DNA from: Arthrobacter sp. AQ5-05
GTDB lineage: Bacteria; Actinomycetota; Actinomycetes; Actinomycetales; Micrococcaceae
NCBI RefSeq assembly: GCF_003287975.1
Contig: NZ_QMKQ01000011.1
Coordinates: forward strand, 62,001 to 126,000
DNA: 64,000 nt
Reading direction: 5' to 3'
A model generated the notes under the pieces. It was not told where the DNA came from. It saw only the letters and a program-made list of their open reading frames with translations, and searched no databases. Positions 31,462-39,879 of this stretch are shown in pieces. Both the position numbers and the translations under genes were made by a program. Positions within the stretch are counted from its first letter, which is position 1. Each line of letters opens with the position of its first letter.

Positions 31462-32343
31462 CTACGCCTCGGTTCCCGGGCGCTCGCCCAGTCCGAGATG
31501 TTCCTTGATGGCCGCGGGAACGTTGCTGGTGAGTTGGGCGACCCCGCGGCCCACGAGGTAGCTGGCGTCCCGCGGGTCATCGACCGTCCACACCCGGAAT
31601 ACCGCTCCGCGGGCCAGCCACGCATCGGTCAGCTGCGGGTGTTTGCGCATGTAGGCCACGCCCGGGCCGGCCAGCTGCGGCACCCCGGAACTGAGCAGGT
31701 CGGCCCCCGCGGTCATGGCCTGGGCCAGCACTGCCGCGACGCCTGCCCTGTCGGTTTCCCCGGCCTTGACCAGTTCATCGATCCATTCCTCGTCAACCTC
31801 GGTGACCAGTTGGCAGACGTGTTCCGGGGACACCCGTTCCATCAGGTAGCGCACCGAGTTCGGGTCGAAGCTCATGAATGAGACATGGATGTCGCCCAGC
31901 ATCGAGGTCCCCGCGTCCCAGCCCAGGGCCGACAGCTCCTCGAACATCGCCTCCTCCAGCCGCCTGCCGAAGGGGCTTGGATGCTTGATCTCCACGGCCA
32001 GTCCGATGGGACGGCCGGCGTCCCGCAGGAGCCCGACGAGTTCGCCCAGTGTCACCAATTGTTCGTGCAGGCCCCCGTAGGCCGCCGGGATCGCCGGGTT
32101 CTTCCAGGATGAGAAATCCAGGGCCTTCAGTTCGGCCAGGGTCTTCTCGCCGACCCGCCCGCTGGAGTCCGAGGTCCTATCGACGGTCGGGTCGTGGTGG
32201 CACACCACAAAGCCGTCCGAGCTCAGGTGGATGTCGCATTCGATGCCGTCGGCCCCGTCGACCAGGGCCTGCATGTAGGCGGCACGCGTATTTTCCGCAT
32301 AGGCCTTTGACGAACCGCGGTGGGCGAAGACAAGGGTTCTCAT
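31462..32343 (-). CDS. Glycerophosphodiester phosphodiesterase
   Basis: Hydrolyses glycerophosphodiesters to sn-glycerol 3-phosphate and an alcohol. 293 residues, TIM-barrel. The N-terminal FAHRGSSKAYAENTRAAY holds the catalytic His and Glu; ECDIHLSSDGFVVCHHD carries the second His and metal ligands; later VEIKHP and FMSFDPNSV fit the GDPD family. No signal peptide is present, so it acts in the cytosol (UgpQ-like). ATG at 32343; TAGCGT ends 7 nt upstream and GAAAGG lies in the gap. It is the gene immediately before the AlaX-like pseudogene on the same strand. Confidence 0.93.
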   Translation of the reverse strand: MRTLVFAHRGSSKAYAENTRAAYMQALVDGADGIECDIHLSSDGFVVCHHDPTVDRTSDSSGRVGEKTLAELKALDFSSWKNPAIPAAYGGLHEQLVTLGELVGLLRDAGRPIGLAVEIKHPSPFGRRLEEAMFEELSALGWDAGTSMLGDIHVSFMSFDPNSVRYLMERVSPEHVCQLVTEVDEEWIDELVKAGETDRAGVAAVLAQAMTAGADLLSSGVPQLAGPGVAYMRKHPQLTDAWLARGAVFRVWTVDDPRDASYLVGRGVAQLTSNVPAAIKEHLGLGERPGTEA

Positions 32344-32350
32344 GCCTTTC

Positions 32351-32356
32351 ACGCTA
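32351..32356 (-). promoter_or_regulatory. Candidate -10 hexamer of the phosphodiesterase gene
   Basis: On the minus strand TAGCGT ends 7 nt before the ATG. The gap also contains GAAAGG, so leaderless start is possible but not the only reading. Confidence 0.35.
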
Positions 32357-32457
32357 CCGCCGGGCACGGCATACGTGCCGCTTCCCGCGCCTGTGGCTTC
32401 GTGAACTATCGTTGGAACCCTGTCCCACCCGCACGCCCAGGCCAAGGGAGCCGCCCC

Positions 32458-33729
32458 ATGACATCGACCGGATTCGGCCTTGCCGCAGCAAGCGATGCCG
32501 CCAAGGCGGTCGCGCTGCGCAAGATGAAACGCTTGGCCACGTCCCTGCTGGTGGTCTTTGCCGTGGTCTTTGCCGTGGCCTTCGCGCTGCAGCACAGCTA
32601 CCCGTGGCTGGAGTATGTGCGGGCGGCGGCCGAGGGCGGGATGGTTGGCGCATTGGCCGACTGGTTCGCTGTCACCGCCCTGTTCAAGCACCCCATGGGG
32701 CTCAAGATCCCGCACACCGCGATCATCCCGCGCAAGAAGGACCAGATCGGCGAGAGCCTGGGCCGGTTCGTGCAGGAAAACTTCCTCTCCAGGGAGGTCG
32801 TGGACGCCAAGCTGCAGCAATTCGATGTCTCGCACAGCGTCGGGACGTGGCTGGCCAAGGACGAAGCGGCCACCCGGGTGGCCCAGGAGGTTTCCACGGT
32901 GGCCCGGGCGGTGCTGGAGGTCCTGGACGACCGCGACATCCTGGCCCTGCTGGAATCCCTGGCCAAGAAACACATGCTCGCACCCGAATGGTCCTCGACC
33001 CTGGGGCGGATCATGGCGCGCGTGGTTGCCGACGGGCACCACAAGCCCGCGGTGGACCTGCTGGCCGAACGCGCCGAGCAGTGGGTGACAGGCAACCGGG
33101 TCATGATCGTGTCCCTGGTCGCCGAGCGTTCCCCCTCCTGGGTCCCGGCGGTGGTCGACACCTTGCTGGGCGAGAAGCTCCACCGCGAACTGCACAAGTT
33201 CGTCCGTGCCGTGCGCGAGGACCCGCACCACCCGATGCGGCTGAGCATCGATGCGTGGCTGGAAAAGTTCGCCACCGACATGCAGGACGACGACGAAATG
33301 ATCGCCAAGGTCGAGGCCCTGAAGCATTCGGTGCTGGGGGATGCGCAATTGCGTGATCTGGCGGCCACCAGCTGGTCCTCGATCAAGGCCGGCCTGATCG
33401 ACGCGATGGAAAACCCGGAATCGGAGTTGCGCCGGTCAATGATCGCGGCGATCCGCGACCTCGGCGCCCGGCTGCGCGACGACACGCAGCTCGCGGCGAA
33501 GGTCAACGGGTGGGTGGGCAACGCCGTGGGCTACGTCGTTGAAAACTACCGCGGGCAAATCACGTCGCTGATCACCGAGACCGTGGCCCGCTGGGACGGG
33601 CGGGAAACCAGCGAAAAGATCGAGTTGCAGGTGGGCAGGGACCTCCAGTTCATCCGCATCAACGGCACGGTCGTGGGCTCCCTGGCGGGCCTGGCCATCT
33701 TCACGGTGGCCAACGCGCTGTTGCGCTAG
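32458..33729 (+). CDS. DUF445 membrane protein
   Basis: 423 residues. A hydrophobic helix near residue 30 (TSLLVVFAVVFAVAFAL) precedes the DUF445 signature GGMVGALADWFAVTALF, KIPHTAIIPRKKDQIGESLG and FVQENFL. The long middle is helical and charged, and a second helix near the C-terminus (VVGSLAGLAIFTVANALL) anchors the end. DUF445 proteins are widespread inner-membrane proteins (YjiN-like) with no firm function. The ATG at 32458 has AGGGAG 8 nt upstream. The stop TAG shares a CTAG palindrome with the stop of the convergent EcsC-like gene. Confidence 0.9.
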   Translation: MTSTGFGLAAASDAAKAVALRKMKRLATSLLVVFAVVFAVAFALQHSYPWLEYVRAAAEGGMVGALADWFAVTALFKHPMGLKIPHTAIIPRKKDQIGESLGRFVQENFLSREVVDAKLQQFDVSHSVGTWLAKDEAATRVAQEVSTVARAVLEVLDDRDILALLESLAKKHMLAPEWSSTLGRIMARVVADGHHKPAVDLLAERAEQWVTGNRVMIVSLVAERSPSWVPAVVDTLLGEKLHRELHKFVRAVREDPHHPMRLSIDAWLEKFATDMQDDDEMIAKVEALKHSVLGDAQLRDLAATSWSSIKAGLIDAMENPESELRRSMIAAIRDLGARLRDDTQLAAKVNGWVGNAVGYVVENYRGQITSLITETVARWDGRETSEKIELQVGRDLQFIRINGTVVGSLAGLAIFTVANALLR

Positions 33730-34547
33730 GGCGTCCCGCCGGGCTCCAGGCTTGTTCCGCGCCGCAGGCGTTCGGCCTCGATGCCCGCCTCGACCTCGGC
33801 CATGGCTTCGCGCCGTTCGCCCTCGCTGACCAGTTGCCCGGGAATGGTGGTCGGCAGGGTGCCGAAGGCCAGGCCTGCCGCCTCGATGACCTTCTTGCCC
33901 AGGAATCGGTTGCCGAATCCGCCGACCGCCGCCCCGATGCCGAAGGGAACCATCCGCCCGAGCATCGAAGCACCCTGGGTGGCGAACATCTTCTTCAGGA
34001 AGGTCCGCTGCATGGTTCCCTGCAGCGTCGAAACCAGGCTGGAGGGTTTGTTGCTCCCGAACATTGCAGCCCAGCCCTTGACGGGTCCCGCGCCGTGTCC
34101 GGCGGCCTGGTGGGTCAGTGCCGAAATCATCGAGCTGCCCTCGTCGCCCAGCAGGATCGCCATGACCAGGAGCCGGGCCTTGTCCGGATCCTCGGTGGTG
34201 ATGCCGTGAAGTTCTGCCAATGACTGGGCATAGAGGGCGCTGGCCTCGAGAAAAGCCACGGTCGCGGCGGCCGAGAACCCCAGGGCCGCGACGGTCCCCA
34301 CGCCGGGGATCGCCGCGGTGGCACCCACCGCGGCACCGGAGCCGGTGATGGTGAGCAGGTAGTCGCGCTCGACCAGCTTGGCCAGTTCCGCCGCGCTGCG
34401 GCCCGGATTCTTGCGTCGCATCCGCCGCAGGTAGGCCAGGACCAGCGGGCGCTGCACGCCAACGGCCTTCATGATGGCGCCCTGCACCCCGGGTTTGGGC
34501 TTGCCGTCCGGGCCGATGACAGTGGAGGTAATGGGGTTCTTTTTCAT
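33726..34547 (-). CDS. EcsC-like conserved protein
   Basis: 273 residues. Features include AVGATAAIPGVGTVAALGFSAAATVAFLEASALYAQSLAELHGI, where a Gly/Ala-rich hydrophobic stretch precedes a helical motif, then EDPDKARLLVMAILLGDEGSS, and a second hydrophobic segment GRMVPFGIGAAVGGFGNRFLG near the C-terminus. The arrangement resembles EcsC-domain proteins of actinobacteria; the assignment is moderate. No catalytic motif is visible. GGGAGG lies 4 nt before the ATG at 34547. It overlaps the convergent DUF445 gene by 4 nt through a common CTAG. Confidence 0.65.
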   Translation of the reverse strand: MKKNPITSTVIGPDGKPKPGVQGAIMKAVGVQRPLVLAYLRRMRRKNPGRSAAELAKLVERDYLLTITGSGAAVGATAAIPGVGTVAALGFSAAATVAFLEASALYAQSLAELHGITTEDPDKARLLVMAILLGDEGSSMISALTHQAAGHGAGPVKGWAAMFGSNKPSSLVSTLQGTMQRTFLKKMFATQGASMLGRMVPFGIGAAVGGFGNRFLGKKVIEAAGLAFGTLPTTIPGQLVSEGERREAMAEVEAGIEAERLRRGTSLEPGGTP

Positions 34548-34755
34548 CCTGCCTCCCACTCTATGGGCACCGGACCGGTCGCTGCACACATGTTTTTCGC
34601 TGGGCATAAGCACAAGAGGCCGAAACGGGCGCTTCCCGGCCCGAATCGTGCGTGCTTGGCGAAGCCATGGAACATTTCAAAGTCTTGTTTTAGGTTATGC
34701 CTGGTCCACTCGACGCGTCACCCTGGATTCACCATTCCCGAGAGAGGGAATCACC

Positions 34756-35134
34756 ATGAATTTTGCAGAAACGCTTTGGTCGCTAATCGTAGTTTTCCTG
34801 TATTTGTCATACCTGGTCGTGATGTTCCAAATTGTCTCCGACCTCTTCCGCGACGCCGCACTCAGCGGCCGGCTGAAGGCCCCTGTGGATCGTGCTTCTC
34901 ATTGCCCTGCCGGTGTTGACCGCGCGGGTCTACCTGGTGGTGCGGGGTCGCGGCATGGCATTGCGCCAGCAAACTCGCGTCCAGAAGGCGGTGGCAAGCA
35001 CCGAGGACTACCTCCGGTCGTTGGCCGGTACGCCGGAACCCGTACGGCAGATTCCCGGGGCCAAGGCGTTGTTGGACTCCGGAACTTTTTCGGAAGCCGA
35101 ATTCGCCGAGCTCAAAGCCAAGGTACTGGCCTAA
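34756..35134 (+). pseudogene. Frameshifted PLDc_N/SHOCT membrane protein
   Basis: The first frame encodes MNFAETLWSLIVVFLYLSYL, VVMFQIVSDLFRDAALSGRLK, the typical first helix of small PLD-nuclease-N-terminal proteins. At a CCCC run (34880-34883) the reading must shift by one base to continue in WIVLLIALPVLTARVYLVV RGRGMALRQQ, the second helix, and on to the C-terminal SHOCT motif AKALLDSGTFSEAEFAELKAKVLA. Removing one C would give a normal protein of 125 residues. So this is either a recent +1 frameshift or a homopolymer sequencing error. A hairpin (35182-35223) follows. Family role unknown. Confidence 0.8.
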
Positions 35135-35181
35135 CGGCATTCCCGCATTAGGCCGTTCAACACGGTTCACCACGAACCAGT

Positions 35182-35223
35182 CGTGGCGCGGCGCCTTCCC
35201 GGGGAGGAAGGTGCCGCGCCACG
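35182..35223. terminator. Long hairpin between convergent genes
   Basis: CGTGGCGCGGCGCCTTCC pairs with GGAAGGTGCCGCGCCACG (one G-T wobble) around a 6-nt loop. It separates the SHOCT gene from the convergent DUF2871 gene. There is no T run. Confidence 0.7.
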
Positions 35224-35245
35224 GGCGCAACTGCCGGGTATCCCC

Positions 35246-35704
35246 TCAGCGACCGGCGGGCGCCGGCGCAACCGGAGCCACGGTCTCGGCCGTCTTCAGC
35301 ACCGCCCGCAGGGAAACAAACAGCACGACCACGGCAACGGCCAGGGAAATGTGGCCCAGGCCGGCGATCCCGGAGAAGGCCGCGGAGCTTGCATCGGTCC
35401 CCAGCACCACCAGGGTGCCCTTGACGAGCATCATGCCTCCGGTCACCGCGACGCCAACGGTCCAGAGCCAGTAGAACCAGGTGAAGGCGCGCGGGGCGGC
35501 GGCGGAGATTCCAAAGAGCTTCTCCAACGCCAGCACGATGAGCAGGAACACGAAGCCGAGCACCAGGAGGTGGGTGTGGACCAGCGGCAGCTGGGAGGCC
35601 GAGCGGTCCATGAAGTCATTGGCCTTGGTCAGCTCCCGGTAGTACAGGCCCGAGAGGACCCCGGTGATTCCAAAGGCAAAGGCGGTGTACAGCAGGCGCA
35701 TCAT
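35246..35704 (-). CDS. DUF2871 membrane protein
   Basis: 152 residues, four predicted membrane helices (LLYTAFAFGITGVLSGLYY, HLLVLGFVFLLIVLALEKL, WFYWLWTVGVAVTGGMMLV, GLGHISLAVAVVVLFVSLRAVL). The HTHLLVLGF motif near residue 43 with conserved His residues resembles the haem-copper-oxidase-like or ferric-reductase-like four-helix DUF2871 family. ATG at 35704 (a second ATG follows directly) with AAAGGAAA about 10 nt upstream. An 8-bp inverted repeat (35822-35841) lies ahead of it and may be its operator. Confidence 0.82.
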   Translation of the reverse strand: MMRLLYTAFAFGITGVLSGLYYRELTKANDFMDRSASQLPLVHTHLLVLGFVFLLIVLALEKLFGISAAAPRAFTWFYWLWTVGVAVTGGMMLVKGTLVVLGTDASSAAFSGIAGLGHISLAVAVVVLFVSLRAVLKTAETVAPVAPAPAGR

Positions 35705-35821
35705 GAGCGTGTTTTTCCTTTCGGCGGTGCCCGGGCAGGCGATGGTTGTACCGGCAGGGCTCGAAGGGCCGGGGCCTTGCCGCATCCCACCACCAACTCT
35801 GCCCGGAAACGTTCCCGCCCG

Positions 35822-35841
35822 GATCAACCATCTGGTTGATC
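35822..35841. promoter_or_regulatory. Perfect inverted repeat upstream of DUF2871
   Basis: GATCAACC-ATCT-GGTTGATC, 8-bp arms and 4-nt spacer, about 118 nt upstream of the DUF2871 start. Its core CAACC-A(T)CT-GGTTG recurs at 19548-19561. A TetR/MarR-like operator is likely (inference). Confidence 0.5.
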
Positions 35842-35873
35842 GTGGTCGGCACCCGCGGGAACCACAAGCCTGT

Positions 35874-36500
35874 TCAGGGCGCCAGGTAGTGCTTGAGGAA
35901 GTTGCGCACGTCGCGGCGTTCGTCCGTCCCGAACCCGTGTCCCATCTCCGGGTAGGTGCGAGCGGTCAGCGCCGTGTTTTGGGCCAGCCACCGGTCAGTG
36001 TGGTCGATGGCATCCGGGTTGATCACCACGTCGCGCGGGTCCCGACCCCAGAAGCACGGGACCGCCTTCCCGGGTTCGGGGACCGCGTCGGTGAGGTTCA
36101 GCAGCTCGTTGGAAAGCACGAAGCCGCTCAGGCCCACGAGGGCCCTGTAGGATCCGGGCCGCAACCGGTGCAGCGTGGTGGCCATGGCCATGCCCTGGGA
36201 ATGCCCGAGCAGGCTGATCGAGCGGTAGCCACGGGCATGGCGGTCCTGCCAGTCGAAGACCCGCTGCGCGGCGGCTACGACCTGGGCAAAGTCGTTGGCC
36301 AGGAAGTAGTCCAACAGGAACCAGCTGCGGTCCCCGCCCACATCCATGGGGCCGCGCAGTGCCACCCCGGTGGCGTGCGGCGGTAGTTCGTCGAACCAGC
36401 CCTTCATCCGCTCGGGGTTCGAACCGTACCCGTGCAGCACCACAACCAGGTCGGTGCCTTCACGCTGCGGTGCCGGGCGCGAATAGATTCCCTCATCCAT
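35874..36500 (-). CDS. Carboxylesterase / phospholipase-like alpha/beta hydrolase
   Basis: 208 residues. The nucleophile elbow is LLGHSQGMAMATTL near residue 112, the oxyanion strand LVVVLHGYGSNPE near 18, an Asp before HTDRWL near 165 and the catalytic His in EMGHGFG near 190. This order and the short size match the phospholipase/carboxylesterase (YpfH/EstB) family acting on small esters. No signal peptide. The ATG at 36500 follows GGAGGA almost directly, which is a tight spacing. It is divergent from the Lrp-type regulator with 72 nt between the starts. Confidence 0.87.
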   Translation of the reverse strand: MDEGIYSRPAPQREGTDLVVVLHGYGSNPERMKGWFDELPPHATGVALRGPMDVGGDRSWFLLDYFLANDFAQVVAAAQRVFDWQDRHARGYRSISLLGHSQGMAMATTLHRLRPGSYRALVGLSGFVLSNELLNLTDAVPEPGKAVPCFWGRDPRDVVINPDAIDHTDRWLAQNTALTARTYPEMGHGFGTDERRDVRNFLKHYLAP

Positions 36501-36559
36501 TCCTCCACCGTAACCGGCGCCGGTCCCCGGCCGATTCGCTTCGATGGCGAGCCGCGTCG

Positions 36560-36565
36560 CATACT
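36560..36565 (+). promoter_or_regulatory. Candidate leaderless -10 hexamer of the Lrp-type gene
   Basis: CATACT ends 7 nt before the ATG at 36573 and no ribosome-binding site is present. Confidence 0.35.
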
Positions 36566-36572
36566 GGGGCGC

Positions 36573-37148
36573 ATGAGAATCGATTCCTTGGACGTGTCGC
36601 TGATCGAGCTGTTCACCGACATCCCCGGCATCGGGGTCATGGAGTGCTCCAAGCGCCTGGGCGTTGCCCGCGGCACGGTGCAGAACAGGCTGAACCGGCT
36701 GCACGAATCCGGGGTCATTACCCGCATAGCCCCGCACATCGATGCCGCAGCCATGGGATACCCGGTCGCCGCGTTCTGCTCGCTGCAGATCCAGCAGAAC
36801 CTGGGCCAGGACGGCATGGCCGAGAAGCTCGCCCAAATCCCCGAGATCCTTGAGCTGCACACCGTCTCGGGCTCCAGCGACTTCCTGGTGAAGATCGTCG
36901 CCCGCTCCACCGCGGACCTGCAGCGGGTGCTCGATGCGATTTCCTCCACCGAGGGCATGGGCCGCTCCTCCTCGTCCATCGTGCTGGAAACGCACTTCGA
37001 GAACCGGGCCATCCCGTTGGCCCGGGATGCCGCCGCGCAGAATCCCGAGGTTCCGCCCGAGCCCGGCCGGCGCTCGCGAAACGGCGTACAGCGCAATGGC
37101 GGTACGCTGAATGCGGCTAGAAAAAACATTGGACACAATGTCCAGTGA
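36573..37148 (+). CDS. Lrp/AsnC family transcriptional regulator
   Basis: 191 residues. An N-terminal helix-turn-helix (IDSLDVSLIELFTDIPGIGV, then LGVARGTVQNRLNRLHESGV) is followed by the RAM ligand-binding domain (AAFCSLQIQQNL, HTVSGSSDFLVKIVARSTADLQ). The C-terminal 30 residues are extra, polar and probably disordered. It precedes an aminotransferase and amino acid permease, so it probably controls amino acid use in response to an amino acid. A TGGACA-CAA-TGTCCA repeat within its last codons may be its own or the downstream operator. The start lacks a Shine-Dalgarno; CATACT lies 7 nt upstream. Confidence 0.9.
   Translation: MRIDSLDVSLIELFTDIPGIGVMECSKRLGVARGTVQNRLNRLHESGVITRIAPHIDAAAMGYPVAAFCSLQIQQNLGQDGMAEKLAQIPEILELHTVSGSSDFLVKIVARSTADLQRVLDAISSTEGMGRSSSSIVLETHFENRAIPLARDAAAQNPEVPPEPGRRSRNGVQRNGGTLNAARKNIGHNVQ
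37130..37144. promoter_or_regulatory. Candidate Lrp-type operator
   Basis: TGGACA-CAA-TGTCCA is a perfect 6-bp inverted repeat overlapping the 3' end of the Lrp-type gene, about 145 nt ahead of the aminotransferase start. Its position suits control of the aminotransferase/permease pair by the upstream regulator (inference). Confidence 0.45.
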
Positions 37149-37290
37149 TTCACGACACGCAGTGACCCTTGTGTACATGTTGTGCGGTGTTTTGCCGGTC
37201 GGTTGACCCGCCGGAGCTTATTTTCGTAGCTTTTGTGAGTCACGTCACCGGCGACGTGCGAACGGCTTGTTTTTCGAAAGGCACCCCTCC

Positions 37291-38370
37291 ATGAGCATTG
37301 TCCAGCGCACTTCCCTGCACGCGATCCCCGCCTACAAGCAGGGCGCCACCCCGGGTGCCGGGGAGCGGGCCTTCAAGCTGTCCTCGAACGAGAATCCCTA
37401 TCCTCCGCTGGGCTCGGTCATCGCCGGCCTTTCATCCGAGCTGGGCGCCATCAACCAGTACCCCAACGCCGCGGCCCCCGAACTGGTCGGCGCCCTGGCC
37501 GCACGCCTCGGCGTGGGGCCGGAGACCATCGCCCTGGGCGCCGGGTCCGTGGAGGTTGCCGGGCAGCTGATCCATGCGACCACCAACCCGGGCGACGAGG
37601 TCCTCTTCGCTTGGCGTTCCTTCGAGGCCTACCCGATCCTCGCCCACGTGGCCGGGGCGACCCCGGTGATGGTGCCGCTGGACGGGCACGGGGCCCACGA
37701 CCTGGCCGCCATGGCCGAGGCCATCACCGAGCGGACCGCGCTGGTGTTCATCTGCAACCCCAACAACCCGACCGGCACCGTGGTTGACACCGCCGCGGTG
37801 GATGCCTTCATGGCCAAGGTCCCGGCCCGCGTGCTGGTGGTCATCGACGAGGCCTACGTCCACTTCAACACCGCCGGGGATTCGGCCATCGGTCTGGACT
37901 TCTTCCGCCGCTATCCCAACGTCGCGGTGCTTCACACCTTCTCCAAGGCCTACGGGCTGGCCGGGCTGCGCATCGGCTACGCCGTGGCGCCACCGGAGGT
38001 CGCCGCGAACCTGCGCAAGACCGCGGTCCCGTTCGGTGTCACCGCGCTGGCCCAGCGCGCCGCGGTGCTTTCCCTGGAGCACGAGGACGAGCTGCAGGTG
38101 CGCATCGACGAGTTGGTCGCCGCGCGCGAGTCCCTGCTCGCCGTGCTGCGCTCCGCCGGAATCAATGCCACCGATTCCCAGGCCAACTTCATCTGGCTTT
38201 CCACCGGGGACGCCACCGAGGCCGTGGATGCGTTGCTGCGCGAGGCAGGCATCTGGGCACGAGCCTTCCCCGGGGACGGGATCCGGATCTCGATCGGCTC
38301 GCCCGAGGCCAACGAGGCCATTGCCAAGACCGTCATCTCGGCGCTGGCCGAGGCTCCCGCGAATGCCTAG
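37291..38370 (+). CDS. Histidinol-phosphate / aromatic amino acid aminotransferase
   Basis: A 359-residue PLP enzyme of fold type I, subgroup Ibeta. The N-terminus reaches KLSSNENPYPPLGSV; the cofactor contacts are in CNPNNPTGTVV, VVIDEAYVHF and HTFSKAYGLAGLRIGY, with the Schiff-base Lys at about 219. This is the HisC family, whose actinobacterial members include Pat (phenylalanine aminotransferase). An Lrp regulator upstream and an amino acid permease overlapping region downstream favour amino-acid utilisation, i.e. the aromatic type, over histidine biosynthesis. No other his genes are present. ATG at 37291 with AAAGG 10 nt upstream. Confidence 0.88.
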   Translation: MSIVQRTSLHAIPAYKQGATPGAGERAFKLSSNENPYPPLGSVIAGLSSELGAINQYPNAAAPELVGALAARLGVGPETIALGAGSVEVAGQLIHATTNPGDEVLFAWRSFEAYPILAHVAGATPVMVPLDGHGAHDLAAMAEAITERTALVFICNPNNPTGTVVDTAAVDAFMAKVPARVLVVIDEAYVHFNTAGDSAIGLDFFRRYPNVAVLHTFSKAYGLAGLRIGYAVAPPEVAANLRKTAVPFGVTALAQRAAVLSLEHEDELQVRIDELVAARESLLAVLRSAGINATDSQANFIWLSTGDATEAVDALLREAGIWARAFPGDGIRISIGSPEANEAIAKTVISALAEAPANA

Positions 38371-38377
38371 GACCACC

Positions 38378-39796
38378 ATGACCCCCAAGACAGCGAGCCT
38401 GAACACCCGCCAGATCACCATGATGGGCCTTGGCGGCGCCATCGGCGCCGGCCTGTTCATCGGTTCCGGGCAGGCGGTTGCAGTCGCCGGCCCGGGCATC
38501 ATCCTGGCCTTTGCCCTGGCCGGGTTCCTGGTCATCCTGATCATGAACATGCTCGGAGAAATGGCCGCGGCAAACCCCTCCTCCGGCTCCTTCTCCGTAT
38601 ATGCCACCAAGGCCATGGGCCCGAATGCCGGCGCCATCATCGGATGGCTCTACTGGATCCAGGGCGTCATCGTGATTGCCGCGGAGGCCACGGGCGCCGC
38701 GGCCATCATCGGAGGCTGGTTCCCCGGGGTTTCCCAGGGCACCTGGTCTCTGGTCTTCGTTGCGCTGTTGACCACGGTCAACCTGGCCAACGTCGCGCGC
38801 TTCGGCCAGTTCGAGTACTGGTTCTCCTTCCTGAAGGTCGCCGCAATAGTGGCGTTCCTGGCCGTCGGCGTCGCCATCATCCTCGGGCTGGTGCCCGGGG
38901 TCGCGGCCACCGGCCTGTCCAACCTGGTGGCGCACGACGGCTTCCTGCCCAATGGCGTGGTCGGCCTGTGCGCCGGCTTGCTGATGGTCATCTTCGCCTT
39001 CGGCGGCATCGAGATCGTGGCCATTGCCGCGGCCGAAAGCGATGACCCGCGCACCTCCATCCGCAAGGCGGTGCGCGGGGTGCTGTTCCGCGTGCTGGTC
39101 TTCTATGTGGGCTCGGCCCTGGTGATGGTCTCGGTGCTGCCCTGGTATTCGCCGGAGCTGGCCGCTTCGCCTTTCGTCGCGGTCCTCACCTTCGCGCACA
39201 TCCCGTGGATCGACTCGATCATGGCCCTGGTGGTGGTCATTGCCCTGCTCTCGGCCATGAACGCGAACATCTATGCCGCCTCGCGCATGTTGCTTTCGCT
39301 CTCCGAGCGCAAGCTCGCCCCTCGGGTCATCCAGGTGCGCAACCGCAGCAACACCCCGTACGTCGCGGTGACCGCCTCGGTGATCCTGTGCACCGTCGCG
39401 GTGGCCATGAACTACCTGGCCCCGGACTTGGTCATGCCGATGCTGCTCAACGCCGTGGGTTCCACGCTGCTGGTCACCTGGGGATTCATTGCGCTCTCGC
39501 AGGTCATCCTGCGCGTGCGCGCGGACCGGGACCCGGCCATCCACCTGCCGGTGCGGATGCCGCTCTTCCCGTACCTGTCGATCCTGGCGCTGGTGATGCT
39601 CGCGGGCATCGTGGTGCTGGCGCTCTTCGACCCCGCCAGCCGCACCCAGCTGCTTGCCACCCTGGGGCTCACGGTGGCGATCGGGGTGCTCAACGCCCTG
39701 GCCCAGCGCCGCGCCCGGCGCCTGGCGGCCCCCGGAGCCGAGGTCCAGCCAGTGGAAGCGGCGGATGCGGGGCGTGGCGACCACCGGGTTTCCTGA
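38378..39796 (+). CDS. Amino acid permease (APC superfamily, AAT family)
   Basis: 472 residues, twelve helices. The first helix GLGGAIGAGLFIGSGQAVAVAGP is the conserved substrate-binding segment of AAT permeases; FGGIEIVAIAAAESDDP near 205 is the family motif between helices 6 and 7. The protein is a proton-coupled importer, most like GABA/aromatic/proline permeases. The ATG at 38378 has a weak TAGGA just upstream; an ATG at 38363 overlapping the aminotransferase stop is the alternative. Operon position behind the aminotransferase indicates that its substrate is used by that enzyme (inference). Confidence 0.9.
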   Translation: MTPKTASLNTRQITMMGLGGAIGAGLFIGSGQAVAVAGPGIILAFALAGFLVILIMNMLGEMAAANPSSGSFSVYATKAMGPNAGAIIGWLYWIQGVIVIAAEATGAAAIIGGWFPGVSQGTWSLVFVALLTTVNLANVARFGQFEYWFSFLKVAAIVAFLAVGVAIILGLVPGVAATGLSNLVAHDGFLPNGVVGLCAGLLMVIFAFGGIEIVAIAAAESDDPRTSIRKAVRGVLFRVLVFYVGSALVMVSVLPWYSPELAASPFVAVLTFAHIPWIDSIMALVVVIALLSAMNANIYAASRMLLSLSERKLAPRVIQVRNRSNTPYVAVTASVILCTVAVAMNYLAPDLVMPMLLNAVGSTLLVTWGFIALSQVILRVRADRDPAIHLPVRMPLFPYLSILALVMLAGIVVLALFDPASRTQLLATLGLTVAIGVLNALAQRRARRLAAPGAEVQPVEAADAGRGDHRVS

Positions 39797-39817
39797 CCCG
39801 CAAGGGCCCCGGATGCC

Positions 39818-39857
39818 GGATGGCCGCCACCTCCCCGCGGGGAAGTGGCGGCCGTCC
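39818..39857. terminator. Hairpin terminator between convergent genes
   Basis: GGATGGCCGCCACCTCCCC pairs with GGGGAAGTGGCGGCCGTCC (three mismatches/wobbles) around a 2-nt loop, between the permease and the convergent EEP-family gene. Confidence 0.7.
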
Positions 39858-39879
39858 GTCGCGGCCCGGGATTCCGCGC

